Below, piece by piece: positions 11,348 through 23,693 of a DNA stretch of 64,000 nucleotides. Below the pieces are notes generated by a model. It saw only the letters and a list, made by a program, of their open reading frames with translations. It was not told the DNA's origin and did not search any database. How positions within the stretch are numbered: position 1 is the stretch's first letter; every line of letters starts with the position of its first letter. A program made the translations under genes and the position numbers. Origin of the DNA: Mycobacterium sp. 852002-40037_SCH5390672 (GTDB lineage Bacteria; Actinomycetota; Actinomycetes; Mycobacteriales; Mycobacteriaceae); contig NZ_LZTA01000067.1 in assembly GCF_001665875.1 (NCBI RefSeq), forward strand, positions 1 to 64,000, written 5' to 3'.

Positions 11348-12547
11348 ATGGACGCGGCGACGACAACGGCTGGCCTCAGCGACTTGAAATTTCGTTTGGT
11401 GCGGGAGTCTTTCGCCGACGCGGTGTCGTGGGTGGCGAAGAATCTGCCGTCCAGACCTGCGGTGCCGGTGCTCTCCGGTGTGCTGCTGTCCGGCACCGAT
11501 GAGGGCCTGACGATCTCCGGATTCGATTACGAGGTTTCCGCCGAAGCACAGGTTGCAGCCGAGATAGCTTCTCCTGGAAGCGTTTTGGTGTCCGGCCGGT
11601 TGTTGTCCGACATCGTGCGGGCGCTGCCGAACAAGCCCATCGACTTCTACGTCGACGGTAACCGCGTGGCGCTGCACTGCGGAAACGCCAGGTTCTCGTT
11701 GCCGACGATGGCGGTTGAGGATTACCCGACGCTACCGGCGCTCCCGGATGAGACCGGGACGTTGCCCGCGGATCTGTTCGCCGAGGCGATCAGCCAGGTG
11801 GCCATCGCGGCCGGCCGTGACGACACGTTGCCGATGTTGACCGGAATCAGGGTTGAGATTTCGGGTGACACGGTGGTTTTGGCGGCCACCGACAGATTCC
11901 GCTTGGCAGTTCGCGAGCTGACCTGGTCGGCGGCCTCGCCGGACATCGACGCCGCCGTCCTGGTGCCGGCCAAGACACTGGCCGAAGCCGCCCGGACCGG
12001 TACCGACGGCTCCGACGTTCGGCTGTCATTGGGTGCGGGTTCGGGCGTCGGAAAAGACGGATTGCTCGGCATCAGTGGAAACGGCAAGCGCTCCACCACC
12101 CGTCTGCTGGATGCCGAATTCCCGAAGTTTCGTCAGTTGTTGCCGGCTGAGCACACGGCGGTCGCCACTATCAACGTGGCGGAGTTGACCGAGGCGATCA
12201 AGCTGGTGGCGTTGGTGGCCGACCGGGGCGCCCAGGTGCGGATGGAATTCAGCGAAGGGTCGCTGCGGCTGTCCGCCGGTGCCGATGACGTCGGCCGGGC
12301 CGAAGAAGACCTGGCCGTCGATTTTGTCGGCGAGCCGTTGACGATCGCCTTCAACCCGACGTATCTGACCGACGGATTGGGATCGGTCCACTCCGAGCGG
12401 GTGTCGTTCGGTTTCACGACTCCGGGCAAGCCGGCATTGCTGCGTCCGGCGATCAATGACGACAGCCATCCGACTGGCACGGGACCCTACAGCGCCCTAC
12501 CGACCGATTACGTCTACTTGTTGATGCCTGTCCGGTTGCCTGGCTAG
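11348..12547 (+). CDS. dnaN: DNA polymerase III sliding clamp (beta subunit)
   Basis: 399 residues. Ring-shaped processivity clamp of three repeated domains. It begins [20 protein letters not shown]; later clamp features are [41 protein letters not shown] and the C-terminal [13 protein letters not shown], which forms the partner-binding pocket edge. ATG with AAGGGA upstream. The stop TAG is immediately followed by the recF GTG (zero spacing). Confidence 0.97.
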   Translation: MDAATTTAGLSDLKFRLVRESFADAVSWVAKNLPSRPAVPVLSGVLLSGTDEGLTISGFDYEVSAEAQVAAEIASPGSVLVSGRLLSDIVRALPNKPIDFYVDGNRVALHCGNARFSLPTMAVEDYPTLPALPDETGTLPADLFAEAISQVAIAAGRDDTLPMLTGIRVEISGDTVVLAATDRFRLAVRELTWSAASPDIDAAVLVPAKTLAEAARTGTDGSDVRLSLGAGSGVGKDGLLGISGNGKRSTTRLLDAEFPKFRQLLPAEHTAVATINVAELTEAIKLVALVADRGAQVRMEFSEGSLRLSAGADDVGRAEEDLAVDFVGEPLTIAFNPTYLTDGLGSVHSERVSFGFTTPGKPALLRPAINDDSHPTGTGPYSALPTDYVYLLMPVRLPG

Positions 12548-13705
12548 GTGTACGTCCGGCATTTGGGACTGCGCGACTTCCGGTCCTGGGCACACGCCGA
12601 CCTGGAATTGCAGCCTGGTCGGACGGTCTTCATTGGAGCCAATGGGTTTGGGAAGACGAATCTCCTTGAGGCCCTGTGGTATTCGAGCACCTTGGGTTCA
12701 CACCGAGTGGGAACGGATCTGCCGTTGATCCGCGCGGGTGCCGACCGCGCGGTGGTTTCCACAATCGTGGTCAACGAAGGCAGGGAGTGCGCGGTCGATC
12801 TGGAGATCGCCGCGGGCCGGGCGAACAAGGCGAGGCTGAATCGTTCACCGGTGCGCAGTACACGCGAGGTGATCGGCATCCTGCGTGCGGTGTTGTTTGC
12901 TCCTGAAGACTTGTCGTTGGTGCGGGGCGACCCGTCCGACCGGCGCCGGTATCTCGATGATTTGGCGACGGTGCGCCGCCCGGCGGTGGCCGCGGTGCGT
13001 GCCGACTACGAAAAGGTCCTGCGGCAGCGCACCGCGCTGTTGAAATCGCTGTCCGGGGCGCGCTACCGCGGCGACCCGAGCGCACTGGACACGCTCGACG
13101 TGTGGGACAGCCGCCTCGCCGAACACGGTGCCCAATTGATGTCCGCCCGTATCGATTTGGTGAATCAATTGACGCCGGAGGTCGAGAAGGCCTATCAGCT
13201 GTTGGCTCCCGGATCGCGTGCCGCGTCCATCAGCTATCGATCCAGCCTGGGCGCCGAGGCCGCGGCGGATATCGGTGGTGCCGACCGGGAGTTTCTGGAA
13301 GCCGCCTTGCTGGCCGCATTGTCGGCGCGCCGCGATGCCGAACTGGAACGCGGCATGTGCCTGGTCGGCCCGCATCGCGACGACCTGGAATTGTGGCTCG
13401 GGGACCAACCCGCGAAAGGCTTTGCCAGCCACGGGGAGTCGTGGTCGTTGGCGTTGTCGCTGCGGCTGGCCGCTTACGAATTACTGCGCGCCGAAGAGAG
13501 TGAACCTGTGTTGTTACTCGACGATGTCTTCGCCGAACTCGATGCCGCTCGGCGCCGTGCGCTGGCCACCGTCGCCGAATCGGCCGAACAGGTGTTGGTC
13601 ACCGCGGCGGTGCTCGAGGACATTCCGGCGGGTTGGGAAGCTCGACACGTGTACGTGGACTTGCGCGACAGCGACTCGGGCAGGGTATCGGAGATGAACT
13701 CATGA
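12548..13705 (+). CDS. recF: DNA replication/repair ATPase RecF
   Basis: 385 residues. SMC-like ATPase acting in recombinational gap repair and RecA loading. Walker A GANGFGKT at residues 30-37, D-loop/Walker B in [13 protein letters not shown] and the signature region [16 protein letters not shown] start directly abutting the dnaN stop; the 3' end overlaps dciA as ATGA. The dnaA-dnaN-recF-dciA-gyrB-gyrA order is canonical for actinobacteria. Confidence 0.96.
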   Translation: MYVRHLGLRDFRSWAHADLELQPGRTVFIGANGFGKTNLLEALWYSSTLGSHRVGTDLPLIRAGADRAVVSTIVVNEGRECAVDLEIAAGRANKARLNRSPVRSTREVIGILRAVLFAPEDLSLVRGDPSDRRRYLDDLATVRRPAVAAVRADYEKVLRQRTALLKSLSGARYRGDPSALDTLDVWDSRLAEHGAQLMSARIDLVNQLTPEVEKAYQLLAPGSRAASISYRSSLGAEAAADIGGADREFLEAALLAALSARRDAELERGMCLVGPHRDDLELWLGDQPAKGFASHGESWSLALSLRLAAYELLRAEESEPVLLLDDVFAELDAARRRALATVAESAEQVLVTAAVLEDIPAGWEARHVYVDLRDSDSGRVSEMNS

Positions 13706-14259
13706 CCGGTACGGATGAGGGCCCGCAGCCCGGCGCACGTACGAACGCCCTCAGTGGGATCGATTTGGTCAGGCGCACCCTCGAAGAGGCCCGGGCCGCG
13801 GCCAGGGCCCAAGGGAAAGACGCCGGCCGCGGCCGCGCGGTAGCGCCCGCCCCGCGCCGGGTGGCGGGCCAGCGGCGACGATGGTCGGGACCTGGACCCG
13901 ACGCTCGAGACCCCCAACCGCTGGGCAGTCTGGCGCGGGATCTGGCGAAAAAAAGGGGGTGGTCCGCGCAAGTCGCCGAGGGCACCGTGCTCGGTAACTG
14001 GGTGGCGGTGGTCGGCCACCAGATCGCCGACCACGCGGTGCCGACCGCCCTGAACGAGGGTGTGCTGAGCGTGGCCGCCGAATCGACGGCGTGGGCCACC
14101 CAGCTGCGGATGATCCAGTCGCAGTTATTGGCCAAGATCGCCGCCGCCGTCGGCAACGGAGTGGTGACGTCGTTGAAAATCACCGGCCCCACCGCGCCCT
14201 CCTGGCGTAAGGGGCCGCGTCATATCGCTGGAAGAGGACCGCGCGACACCTACGGTTAG
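13702..14259 (+). CDS. dciA: DciA-type replicative helicase loader (DUF721; Rv0004 type)
   Basis: 185 residues. Homologue of Rv0004, a DUF721/DciA protein that assists DnaB helicase function at the origin. The N-terminal about 75 residues are basic, Ala/Arg/Pro-rich and likely disordered. The DUF721 core follows: [30 protein letters not shown], and [16 protein letters not shown]. The ATG start overlaps the recF stop (ATGA). A C-terminal basic tail (SWRKGPRH) is present. Confidence 0.92.
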   Translation: MTGTDEGPQPGARTNALSGIDLVRRTLEEARAAARAQGKDAGRGRAVAPAPRRVAGQRRRWSGPGPDARDPQPLGSLARDLAKKRGWSAQVAEGTVLGNWVAVVGHQIADHAVPTALNEGVLSVAAESTAWATQLRMIQSQLLAKIAAAVGNGVVTSLKITGPTAPSWRKGPRHIAGRGPRDTYG

Positions 14260-14420
14260 GGAGTTGGATGGCATCTGCGGACCCCCAGACGGGGCTTTGT
14301 CCACAGGCCCCTGAAATCCGCCAGGACGACGCGGACCCCCTCGACGTACGTCGGGACGCGGCAAGAATAAAGAAATCGTGCGCACGGCGCGGTTAGCTGG
14401 GCAGAAACGCGGCCAGAAAA

Positions 14421-14449
14421 TCGGTGCGGATGGCTGATCACGCTAGACT
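14421..14449 (+). promoter_or_regulatory. Candidate gyrB-gyrA promoter
   Basis: A TAGACT -10 (14444-14449) is preceded at 17 nt by a weak -35 (TCGGTG, 14421-14426), within the 256-nt dciA-gyrB gap. Transcription would start near 14456, about 60 nt before the gyrB GTG. Mycobacterial gyr operons are supercoiling-regulated; the weak -35 is compatible with that but proves nothing. Confidence 0.4.
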
Positions 14450-14491
14450 GGCGGGATGCGACTGTTGCGGTGAATGGAACCGCCCGCATGA

Positions 14492-16549
<2,058 letters not shown>

Positions 16550-16607
16550 CGATGTCTGGCGCCCATACACGTATCTTCCCCACTGAAATCTCACCGATGA
16601 GGAATAG

Positions 16608-19127
16608 ATGACTGACACCACGCTGCCGCCCGGCGGCGATGCCGCAGATCGCATCGAACCGGTAGACATCCAGCAGGAGATGCAGCGCAGCTACATCGAC
16701 TACGCGATGAGCGTCATCGTCGGCCGCGCGCTACCGGAGGTGCGCGACGGTCTCAAGCCGGTGCACCGCCGGGTGCTCTACGCGATGTTCGACTCGGGCT
16801 TCCGCCCGGACCGTGGCCACGCGAAGTCGGCGCGGTCGGTGGCCGAGACGATGGGTAACTACCACCCGCACGGCGACTCGTCGATCTACGACACCCTGGT
16901 TCGGATGGCCCAGCCCTGGTCGCTGCGCTACCCGTTGGTAGACGGGCAAGGAAACTTCGGCTCGCCCGGCAACGACCCGCCAGCGGCGATGAGATACACC
17001 GAGGCGCGGCTGACGCCGCTCGCGATGGAGATGCTGCGTGAAATCGACGAGGAGACAGTCGATTTCATCCCCAACTATGACGGCCGGGTGCAAGAGCCGA
17101 CCGTGCTGCCCAGCCGGTTCCCCAACCTGCTGGCCAACGGCTCCGGCGGTATCGCGGTCGGAATGGCGACCAACATCCCACCGCACAACCTGCGCGAGTT
17201 GGCCGAGGCCGTCTACTGGTGCCTGGACAATCACGAGGCCGACGAAGAGGCCACGTTGGCCGCGGTCCGCGAGCGAGTCAAAGGCCCCGACTTCCCCACC
17301 CACGGTCTGATCGTCGGATCGCAAGGCATCCACGACGCGTACACCACGGGCCGCGGGTCGATCCGGATGCGCGGAGTCGTTGAGGTAGAAGAGGATTCAC
17401 GCGGCCGCACCTCGCTGGTGATCACCGAGCTTCCATACCAGGTGAACCACGACAATTTCATCACCTCGATCGCCGAGCAGGTGCGCGACGGCAAGCTGGC
17501 CGGCATCTCCAATATCGAAGACCAGTCCAGCGACCGCGTCGGTTTGCGCATCGTGGTGGAGATCAAGCGCGACGCGGTGGCGAAGGTGGTGCTGAACAAC
17601 CTCTACAAGCACACCCAGCTGCAGACCAGCTTCGGCGCGAACATGTTGTCGATCGTCGACGGGGTGCCGCGCACGCTGCGGCTCGACCAGATGATCCGCT
17701 ACTACGTCGCGCATCAACTCGACGTCATCGTCCGGCGCACCACGTACCGGTTGCGTAAGGCCAACGAACGCGCGCACATCTTGCGCGGTCTGGTCAAAGC
17801 GCTGGACGCGCTCGACGAGGTCATCGCCTTGATCCGCGCGTCGGAGACCGTGGAGATCGCGCGGGCCGGCCTGATCGACCTGCTGGACATCGACGAAATC
17901 CAGGCCCAGGCAATCCTGGACATGCAGCTGCGGCGGCTGGCAGCCCTGGAGCGCCAGCGCATCGTCGACGACCTGGCCAAGATCGAAGCCGAGATCGCGG
18001 ACCTGGAAGACATTTTGGCCAAGCCCGAGCGGCAACGCCGGATCGTGCACGACGAGCTCGCCGAAATCGTCGACAAGCATGGCGACGAGCGTCGTACCCG
18101 GATCATCGCGGCCGACGGTGACGTCAACGACGAGGACCTGATCGCCCGCGAGGACGTCGTCGTCACCATTACCGAGACGGGCTATGCCAAGCGCACCAAG
18201 ACCGACCTGTACCGCAGTCAGAAACGCGGCGGCAAGGGCGTCCAAGGTGCCGGGCTGAAGCAGGATGACATCGTGCGGCACTTCTTCGTGTGCTCCACGC
18301 ACGACTGGATCCTGTTCTTCACCACGCAGGGCCGCGTCTACCGCGCCAAGGCCTACGAACTGCCGGAGGCGTCGCGGACCGCTCGCGGTCAGCACGTTGC
18401 CAACCTGTTGGCGTTCCAACCCGAGGAACGCATCGCCCAGGTGATCCAGATCCGCAGCTACGAGGATGCCCCGTACCTGGTGTTGGCCACCCGCAACGGT
18501 CTGGTGAAGAAAACCAAGTTGACCGATTTCGACTCCAACCGTTCGGGCGGAATCGTGGCGATCAACCTGCGCGACAACGACGAGCTGGTCGGCGCGGTGC
18601 TCTGCTCCGCCCAGGAGGACCTGCTGCTGGTGTCGGCCAACGGCCAGTCCATCCGGTTCTCGGCGACCGACGAAGCACTGCGCCCCATGGGCCGCGCCAC
18701 CTCCGGTGTGCAGGGCATGCGGTTCAACGCCGACGACTACCTGCTGTCGCTCAACGTCGTCCGCGAGGGCACCTACCTACTGGTGGCGACGTCGGGCGGA
18801 TACGCCAAGCGCACCGCCATCGAGGAGTATCCGGTGCAGGGCCGCGGCGGCAAGGGAGTCCTAACGGTGATGTATGACCGCCGGCGTGGCAGGCTGGTCG
18901 GAGCGTTGATTGTCGATGACGACAGCGAGCTGTACGCAATCACCTCGGGAGGCGGCGTCATCCGCACCGCAGCGGGCCAGGTCCGCAAAGCGGGACGGCA
19001 GACCAAGGGCGTGCGCCTGATGAACTTGGGTGAAGAGAACACGCTGTTGGCCATCGCCCGCAACGCCGAGGAAAACGCGGACGAAGTCGTCGAGCAAATC
19101 GAGGGTGCCGCGGAGTCGGACGGCTAG
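16608..19127 (+). CDS. gyrA: DNA gyrase subunit A
   Basis: 839 residues, full length with no intein. Breakage-reunion subunit: the catalytic tyrosine lies in the [18 protein letters not shown] segment. The GyrA box [10 protein letters not shown] precedes a C-terminal beta-pinwheel. The quinolone-resistance region reads [16 protein letters not shown]. Serine 91 (codon TCG at 16878-16880) occupies the position that is Ala90 in M. tuberculosis and Ser83 in E. coli, and Thr96 is at the M. tuberculosis Ser95 position. The C-terminal 20 residues are acidic. Confidence 0.97.
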   Translation: MTDTTLPPGGDAADRIEPVDIQQEMQRSYIDYAMSVIVGRALPEVRDGLKPVHRRVLYAMFDSGFRPDRGHAKSARSVAETMGNYHPHGDSSIYDTLVRMAQPWSLRYPLVDGQGNFGSPGNDPPAAMRYTEARLTPLAMEMLREIDEETVDFIPNYDGRVQEPTVLPSRFPNLLANGSGGIAVGMATNIPPHNLRELAEAVYWCLDNHEADEEATLAAVRERVKGPDFPTHGLIVGSQGIHDAYTTGRGSIRMRGVVEVEEDSRGRTSLVITELPYQVNHDNFITSIAEQVRDGKLAGISNIEDQSSDRVGLRIVVEIKRDAVAKVVLNNLYKHTQLQTSFGANMLSIVDGVPRTLRLDQMIRYYVAHQLDVIVRRTTYRLRKANERAHILRGLVKALDALDEVIALIRASETVEIARAGLIDLLDIDEIQAQAILDMQLRRLAALERQRIVDDLAKIEAEIADLEDILAKPERQRRIVHDELAEIVDKHGDERRTRIIAADGDVNDEDLIAREDVVVTITETGYAKRTKTDLYRSQKRGGKGVQGAGLKQDDIVRHFFVCSTHDWILFFTTQGRVYRAKAYELPEASRTARGQHVANLLAFQPEERIAQVIQIRSYEDAPYLVLATRNGLVKKTKLTDFDSNRSGGIVAINLRDNDELVGAVLCSAQEDLLLVSANGQSIRFSATDEALRPMGRATSGVQGMRFNADDYLLSLNVVREGTYLLVATSGGYAKRTAIEEYPVQGRGGKGVLTVMYDRRRGRLVGALIVDDDSELYAITSGGGVIRTAAGQVRKAGRQTKGVRLMNLGEENTLLAIARNAEENADEVVEQIEGAAESDG

Positions 19128-19274
19128 TCGGCACCGAGCCACTAGACTCAGCCCGATGACGCTGCGGGCCGCGGCGCGGCCCGAGGAAGAATCGGACAAA
19201 TAGACTCAGCGCGACCAGACATAATGCGACTGCCACCGCGTTTGCGGCCAGGGTAGAAGACCTAAGGAGTCGGG

Positions 19275-20168
19275 GTGACCTCACCGAACGAGCCGGGCGC
19301 CCCCAAAAAGGGGGACGGCCCCAATGGGGATGGTTCGGTCGAGCGTGCCGGTGCGCGCCGCGCGGTGCCGCCCGCACAGGGTGGCCGCACCCAAGAGGGC
19401 GGGGATGGACCACCGTGGGAGCGCGCCGGCGCCCGGTCCCAGCAGCCCGGGCCTCGGCAGAACGAGCCGTCCACCGAGAAGCGGCCACCGGGCCAGCCCA
19501 GCGGCGTTGAGGCACGGCTGAACCGCTTCATCTCCGGCACCGCGGCGCCAGGAGCCGGCGGCCCGGCGCATGCTAAAGAGCCCGAGCCCGCGCCCGCGCG
19601 CGGTGAGGCGTCGCCGACTGAGGCTTACGCCAGTGAATTACCGGATCTGTCCGGTCCGGTGCCGCGCGGCCCGCACCGCAAACCCGCCCAGGAGCGGCCC
19701 GCGGAGGCGCCGAGCTCGTCGGGAGCGGGCCGGCCGGCAAGCACCGAGAACCGGGAAAGCCGAGATAACCGCGACAACCGGGTGCAGGTCTCGCGTCGGA
19801 CGCGGGGCCCGGTGCGCGCCAGCATGCAGATCCGCCGGATTGATCCGTGGAGCACGCTGAAGGTGTCACTGCTGCTCTCGGTGGCGTTGTTCTTCGTCTG
19901 GATGATCGCCGTCGCGTTCCTCTACCTGGTGCTCGGCGGCATGGGCGTGTGGTCGAAGTTGAACAGCAACGTGGGTGACTTGCTGAACAACACCAGCGGC
20001 AGCAGCGGCGAACTGGTGTCCAGCGGCACGATTTTCGGCGGCGCCGTCCTGATCGGCTTGGTCAACATCGTGCTGCTGACCGCGATGGCCACCATCGCGG
20101 CGTTCGTCTACAACCTGACCACCGATCTGATTGGCGGCGTCGAGGTCACGTTGGCGGATCGCGACTAG
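19275..20168 (+). CDS. DUF3566 membrane protein (Rv0007 type)
   Basis: 297 residues. The first 185 residues are Pro/Gly/charged and of low complexity, with no recognisable fold. The C-terminal about 110 residues form the DUF3566 domain: a basic stretch ([17 protein letters not shown]), a transmembrane helix ([20 protein letters not shown]), an extracytoplasmic loop, and a second helix ([20 protein letters not shown]). GTG with AAGGAG 5 nt upstream. Its position after gyrA is conserved; the function is unknown, and a link to division or polar growth is only suspected from context. Confidence 0.9.
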   Translation: MTSPNEPGAPKKGDGPNGDGSVERAGARRAVPPAQGGRTQEGGDGPPWERAGARSQQPGPRQNEPSTEKRPPGQPSGVEARLNRFISGTAAPGAGGPAHAKEPEPAPARGEASPTEAYASELPDLSGPVPRGPHRKPAQERPAEAPSSSGAGRPASTENRESRDNRDNRVQVSRRTRGPVRASMQIRRIDPWSTLKVSLLLSVALFFVWMIAVAFLYLVLGGMGVWSKLNSNVGDLLNNTSGSSGELVSSGTIFGGAVLIGLVNIVLLTAMATIAAFVYNLTTDLIGGVEVTLADRD

Positions 20169-20184
20169 CGTGGATACTGCGCTT

Positions 20185-20214
20185 TTGGGAGTCGGGCGGC
20201 TATTGCGGTAATCT
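20185..20214 (+). promoter_or_regulatory. Candidate tRNA-Ile promoter
   Basis: TTGGGA (20185-20190), an 18-nt spacer, and TAATCT (20209-20214), located 24 nt before the tRNA. Fits a strong sigma-A promoter for a stable RNA. Confidence 0.5.
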
Positions 20215-20238
20215 CGTCGCTCGGCCGTACGCGAGTAC

Positions 20239-20312
20239 GGGCCTATAGCTCAGGCGGTTAGAGCGCTTCGCTGATAACGAAGAGGTCGGAGGTTCGAGTC
20301 CTCCTAGGCCCA
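20239..20312 (+). tRNA. ileT: tRNA-Ile (GAT)
   Basis: 74 nt, discriminator base included, CCA not encoded. The acceptor GGGCCTA pairs with TAGGCCC; the anticodon stem CTTCG/CGAAG surrounds CTGATAA, giving anticodon GAT; T-loop GGTTCGAGTCC. It pairs positionally with tRNA-Ala downstream, as in other mycobacteria. Confidence 0.97.
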
Positions 20313-20460
20313 CAACCATGTGTCCGTCAAGACGTTGCGTAAGACTCGCACTGCCACTGGGACTGATCGCCGTATTGGCAGCGGTGGCGTGGTCACGACG
20401 TGGAGTCGAGGTCTGGCACGTGGCGGTGGATGACCAAGGTCAACCACTCAGTCACGACGA

Positions 20461-20533
20461 GGGGCCTTAGCTCAGTTGGTAGAGCACCGCCTTTGCAAGG
20501 CGGGTGTCAGGGGTTCGATTCCCCTAGGCTCCA
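20461..20533 (+). tRNA. alaT: tRNA-Ala (TGC)
   Basis: 73 nt. The acceptor GGGGCCT pairs with AGGCTCC (one G-U); anticodon stem CCGCC/GGCGG around TTTGCAA, anticodon TGC; T-arm GGGGTTCGATTCCCC. The accessory TetR/P450 pair begins immediately beyond its 3' end. Confidence 0.97.
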
Positions 20534-20537
20534 CAAG

Positions 20538-21119
20538 TCAATTCGACTCGTGCGCTCTGGTATACGACGAGCCGAGGAAGCGTTCCACCAAGGCGCGTTC
20601 AGCGGCAGGATCTTTGAGCGGCCAGCCCCACAGCGCCAGGAAGACGCGGATCAGCCACTGCCCCGCCAGCGGGTCGTCGTTGCCAGGCCCCAGCATCTCG
20701 GCGGCCAGGGCGGTCACCGTGGGTGAGCTGATGACCCAATCGCTGACCGGGGCCGCGTGGATCGACCGCATGAGCTGAGCGAGCGGATCGGAACGCAGGC
20801 TTTCCAAAGCCATAATCGTGGCGGTCACGACCCGCTCGGGGCCCCGGAGGTCCTTGATGGCTACCCGGGTGGCGTCGACGACGCGAGCCGCTTGAATACC
20901 GACGACGGCGTCGCGGATGGCCGCTTTGCCGCCGGCATGCCGGTAAATCGTCGCGGGCGAGCAGTGCACCCGGTCCGCCAAGGCCTCGATCGTGAATCCG
21001 TCGTATCCACGGCGCGCGATGAGGTCCGCCGCCGCGGTGTAGATCCGTTCGGCGGCTTCGCTGCCGCGATCGCGGCCCACCAACCAGTCGTCACCCGGCA
21101 TCCACCCATGTTCCACCAC
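20538..21119 (-). CDS. TetR-family transcriptional regulator
   Basis: 193 residues. The N-terminal TetR helix-turn-helix (AAERIYTAAADLIARRGYDG, TIEALADRVHCSPATIYRHA, GGKAAIRDAV) is followed by an all-helical ligand domain with an aromatic end (RVFLALWGWPLKDP). GTG at 21119 was used; ATG at 21101 is an alternative. It is divergent from the cytochrome P450 gene with about 177 bp between them, so autoregulation and control of the P450 is the obvious inference. Its stop is only 4 nt from tRNA-Ala. I know of no counterpart at this place in M. tuberculosis. Confidence 0.88.
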   Translation of the reverse strand: MVEHGWMPGDDWLVGRDRGSEAAERIYTAAADLIARRGYDGFTIEALADRVHCSPATIYRHAGGKAAIRDAVVGIQAARVVDATRVAIKDLRGPERVVTATIMALESLRSDPLAQLMRSIHAAPVSDWVISSPTVTALAAEMLGPGNDDPLAGQWLIRVFLALWGWPLKDPAAERALVERFLGSSYTRAHESN

Positions 21120-21296
21120 ATTGCACGATGCAGAAGTACTTCTCGCAGCGTGAGAAATCAGGGGCAGAAATTATCAGGCGAATCGGCTGCTGGTGACGGG
21201 TGTGCGCGACCGTCCGTCGTCGACTCCGCCCGCCACGGTTCCTCAACTTCTCGGAATCCCGTTGACGCTGCGGCGAGCTGCATCGAGCCTGAACGC

Positions 21297-22511
21297 ATGA
21301 CGGTCTTGGATAGTGCGGTCCGGTTCTTCAGCGGCGAGGCGATCCGGGACCCCTACCCGCTGTACGACCGCATGCGCGCCGAGGCGCCGGTGCACCGCAT
21401 CGGCGATTCGGTGTTCTACGCGGTATGCGGTTGGGATGCGGTGCATGAGGCCGTCGATCGGGTCGGAGATTTTTCGTCGAACCTCACGGCGACCATGGTT
21501 TTTCACGAAGACGGCACCGTTACCCCGTTCGACATGGGCCCGCCGGGGACACCGATGCATGCATTGGCCACGGCGGACGATCCGATTCATGCGATGCATC
21601 GAAAGATCCTGCTGCCACACCTGTCGGCCAAGCGAATTCGGGTCATCGAAGAGTTCGCCGCTCAGACCGCGGACCGTCTCTGGGAGGAGAATCTGCGCGA
21701 TGGTCAGATCGAATGGATGAGCGCGATCGCCAACCGCTTGCCGATGATGGTGGTCTGCAAGCTGCTGGGTCTGCCCGATGATGATGTCGACAAACTCATC
21801 CGGCTCGGCTACGCCACCACCGCGTTGCTCGACGGGATTGTCGCTGCCGAACAGCTCGAACTGGCCGGACTGGCCGCGATGGAACTGGGCGGCTATGTGC
21901 TGGAGCATTTCGAAAAGGCAAGCGATAAGCCAGAATCGGCGCTGATATCCGACCTGGCTGCACGCTGCGCGTCGGGTGAAATTGAGCAGCTGCCGGCGCT
22001 GGGCATCATGCTGACCCTCTTCAGTGCCGCCGGAGAATCGACAGCGTCGTTGCTGGGCAGCGCCGGGTGGATTCTCGCCGATCGCCCCGCGATCCAGCTG
22101 GCGCTTCGCGAGAAGCCGGAATTGCTAGGCGCTTTCATCGAAGAGACGCTTCGCTTCGAGGCGCCGTTTCGCGGTCATTACCGCCACGTCTGGCACGACA
22201 CCACGCTGGGTGGGGTCGACGTGCCGGCCAACTCACATCTGCTGCTGATGTGGGGAGCCGCCAACCGCGATCCGGCGCACTTCGACGCCCCGAACGAATT
22301 CCGGCTCAGCCGTGCCGCCGGTAAAAGTCACGTGAGTTTTGGCAAGGGCGTCCATTTCTGCGTAGGGGCAGCACTGGCCCGGTTGGAAGCCCACGTCGTG
22401 TTGCGCATGCTGCTCGAGCGCACGAGGTGGATCGACGCAGCCGAGGTCGGAGAATGGTTGCCGAGCATTCTGGTTCGGCGACGCGAACGATTGCGGCTAG
22501 CTGCGCGCTGA
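21297..22511 (+). CDS. Cytochrome P450
   Basis: 404 residues, typical of soluble bacterial class I P450s. The I-helix oxygen-activation motif is A-G-E-S-T at 245-249, the ExxR pair is E283/R286, and the heme loop FGKGVHFCVG has cysteine ligand C355. The start ATG was chosen at 21297 (MTVLDSAVRF); the open frame extends 180 codons upstream but over the regulator gene. The substrate is unknown; the neighbouring TetR suggests inducible oxidation of a xenobiotic or lipid. No ferredoxin is adjacent. It is convergent with cwsA (2-nt gap). Confidence 0.92.
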   Translation: MTVLDSAVRFFSGEAIRDPYPLYDRMRAEAPVHRIGDSVFYAVCGWDAVHEAVDRVGDFSSNLTATMVFHEDGTVTPFDMGPPGTPMHALATADDPIHAMHRKILLPHLSAKRIRVIEEFAAQTADRLWEENLRDGQIEWMSAIANRLPMMVVCKLLGLPDDDVDKLIRLGYATTALLDGIVAAEQLELAGLAAMELGGYVLEHFEKASDKPESALISDLAARCASGEIEQLPALGIMLTLFSAAGESTASLLGSAGWILADRPAIQLALREKPELLGAFIEETLRFEAPFRGHYRHVWHDTTLGGVDVPANSHLLLMWGAANRDPAHFDAPNEFRLSRAAGKSHVSFGKGVHFCVGAALARLEAHVVLRMLLERTRWIDAAEVGEWLPSILVRRRERLRLAAR

Positions 22512-22513
22512 GC

Positions 22514-22948
22514 CTATGGGCGCGGTTGCACGTCGACACTGGGAGGCCGCGACTGCGGCTCCTGCGGCTTGGCGCGCACCGAGCGCCGGACGATGCTGAA
22601 CGCGGCGGCGCCCCCGGCGAGGACCGCGACGGCGACTCCGACAAAAACCAGCGGGCGCTTGCTGCGACGCTGCGCGCGACGCGCGTCCTGCAGCGCTTGG
22701 GGAAGGCTCGTCACCACTTCCTGGGCGGCGGCAAGCTCCTGGGCCAGGATTTCTTGGGCCGCGGCGAAGTCTCGGGCCAGGCGCCCCTCCTGATACCGGC
22801 GGCGCAGCTGCGACGCGGTCGCCTGCACCGAATCCACACTCAGACCGGCGACTCCCCGGGCGACGTCCACCGGGCCCTGGGCCGAATAGGTCAGGCCGCG
22901 GGCCAATCGCTGCCGTGGGCTCAGCCGGGAATCCGCCTTTGCGCGCAT
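22514..22948 (-). CDS. cwsA: Cell-wall synthesis and shape protein CwsA
   Basis: 144 residues. CwsA is a mycobacterial membrane protein working with CrgA and Wag31 in division and polar growth. It starts MRAKADSRLSPRQRLARGL. The conserved blocks YSAQGPVDVARGV, LRRRYQEGRLARDFAAAQE and LAQELAAAQEVV predict a helical/coiled-coil cytoplasmic part. One transmembrane helix (PLVFVGVAVAVLAGGAAAFS) follows near residue 115, and the end is Pro-rich (RPPSVDVQPRP). ATG at 22948 matches the expected length; the frame upstream is open but unsupported. Confidence 0.9.
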   Translation of the reverse strand: MRAKADSRLSPRQRLARGLTYSAQGPVDVARGVAGLSVDSVQATASQLRRRYQEGRLARDFAAAQEILAQELAAAQEVVTSLPQALQDARRAQRRSKRPLVFVGVAVAVLAGGAAAFSIVRRSVRAKPQEPQSRPPSVDVQPRP

Positions 22949-23120
22949 CTGTCGCCTTTCTGTCCCGCTGATAGAGCCTGCCGTGAAGGCGGCCCAGGAA
23001 GAGTCCGATATGTGAACAGACTGCCAGCATAGGGACGTCGCCGTCCGCCCTGCGCCCTTCGGCGCGTTTTCGGCAGTGGTTCGCCGTGGGTGACACCGCG
23101 TGCGGCAACGCCCGCCGGTA

Positions 23121-23669
23121 GTGGCAGACTCTGATGCCGTGACCAACAGCCCCTTTCAGACTGCTACCGCCACGCTCCACACCAACCGCGGCGACATCAA
23201 GGTCGCCCTATTCGGAAATCACGCGCCCAAGACTGTCGCCAACTTCGTCGGTCTGGCGCAGGGCACCAAGGAGTACTCGACGCAGAACGCATCGGGAGGC
23301 TCCTCTGGCCCCTTCTATGACGGCGCGGTCTTTCACCGGGTGATCCGGGGCTTCATGATCCAGGGTGGCGACCCGACCGGAACCGGTCGCGGCGGCCCGG
23401 GCTACAAGTTCGCCGACGAGTTTCACCCCGAACTGCAATTCGACAAGCCCTACCTGCTGGCGATGGCGAACGCGGGCCCGGGTACCAACGGCTCGCAGTT
23501 CTTCATCACGGTCGGCCAAACCCCGCACCTGAATCGGCGCCACACGATCTTCGGCGAAGTGACCGACCCCGAGTCGCAGAAGGTCGTGGACGCGATCGCC
23601 ACGACGGGTACCGACGGCAACGACCGTCCCACCGAGGCCGTGGTCATCGAGTCGATCACCATCTCCTGA
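23121..23669 (+). CDS. ppiA: Cyclophilin-type peptidyl-prolyl isomerase A
   Basis: 182 residues with the GTG start at 23121, which equals the M. tuberculosis length; GTG at 23139 and 23100 are alternatives, none with a strong ribosome-binding site. Cyclophilin core: [20 protein letters not shown] (catalytic Arg), [33 protein letters not shown] and HTIFGEV. Cytoplasmic protein-folding enzyme. It stands alone, convergent with the PH-domain gene 24 nt away. Confidence 0.94.
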   Translation: MADSDAVTNSPFQTATATLHTNRGDIKVALFGNHAPKTVANFVGLAQGTKEYSTQNASGGSSGPFYDGAVFHRVIRGFMIQGGDPTGTGRGGPGYKFADEFHPELQFDKPYLLAMANAGPGTNGSQFFITVGQTPHLNRRHTIFGEVTDPESQKVVDAIATTGTDGNDRPTEAVVIESITIS

Positions 23670-23693
23670 GGCCGGCAGCAAGCCGCGGGCGGC

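Noticed and set aside
16608-19127. Possible gyrA intein
   Set aside because: Several mycobacteria carry one, but the gyrA frame here is continuous at the normal length with all motifs intact.
20757-21296. 180-codon upstream extension of the P450
   Set aside because: Runs opposite the TetR gene and through its promoter region; the P450 fold begins at 21297.
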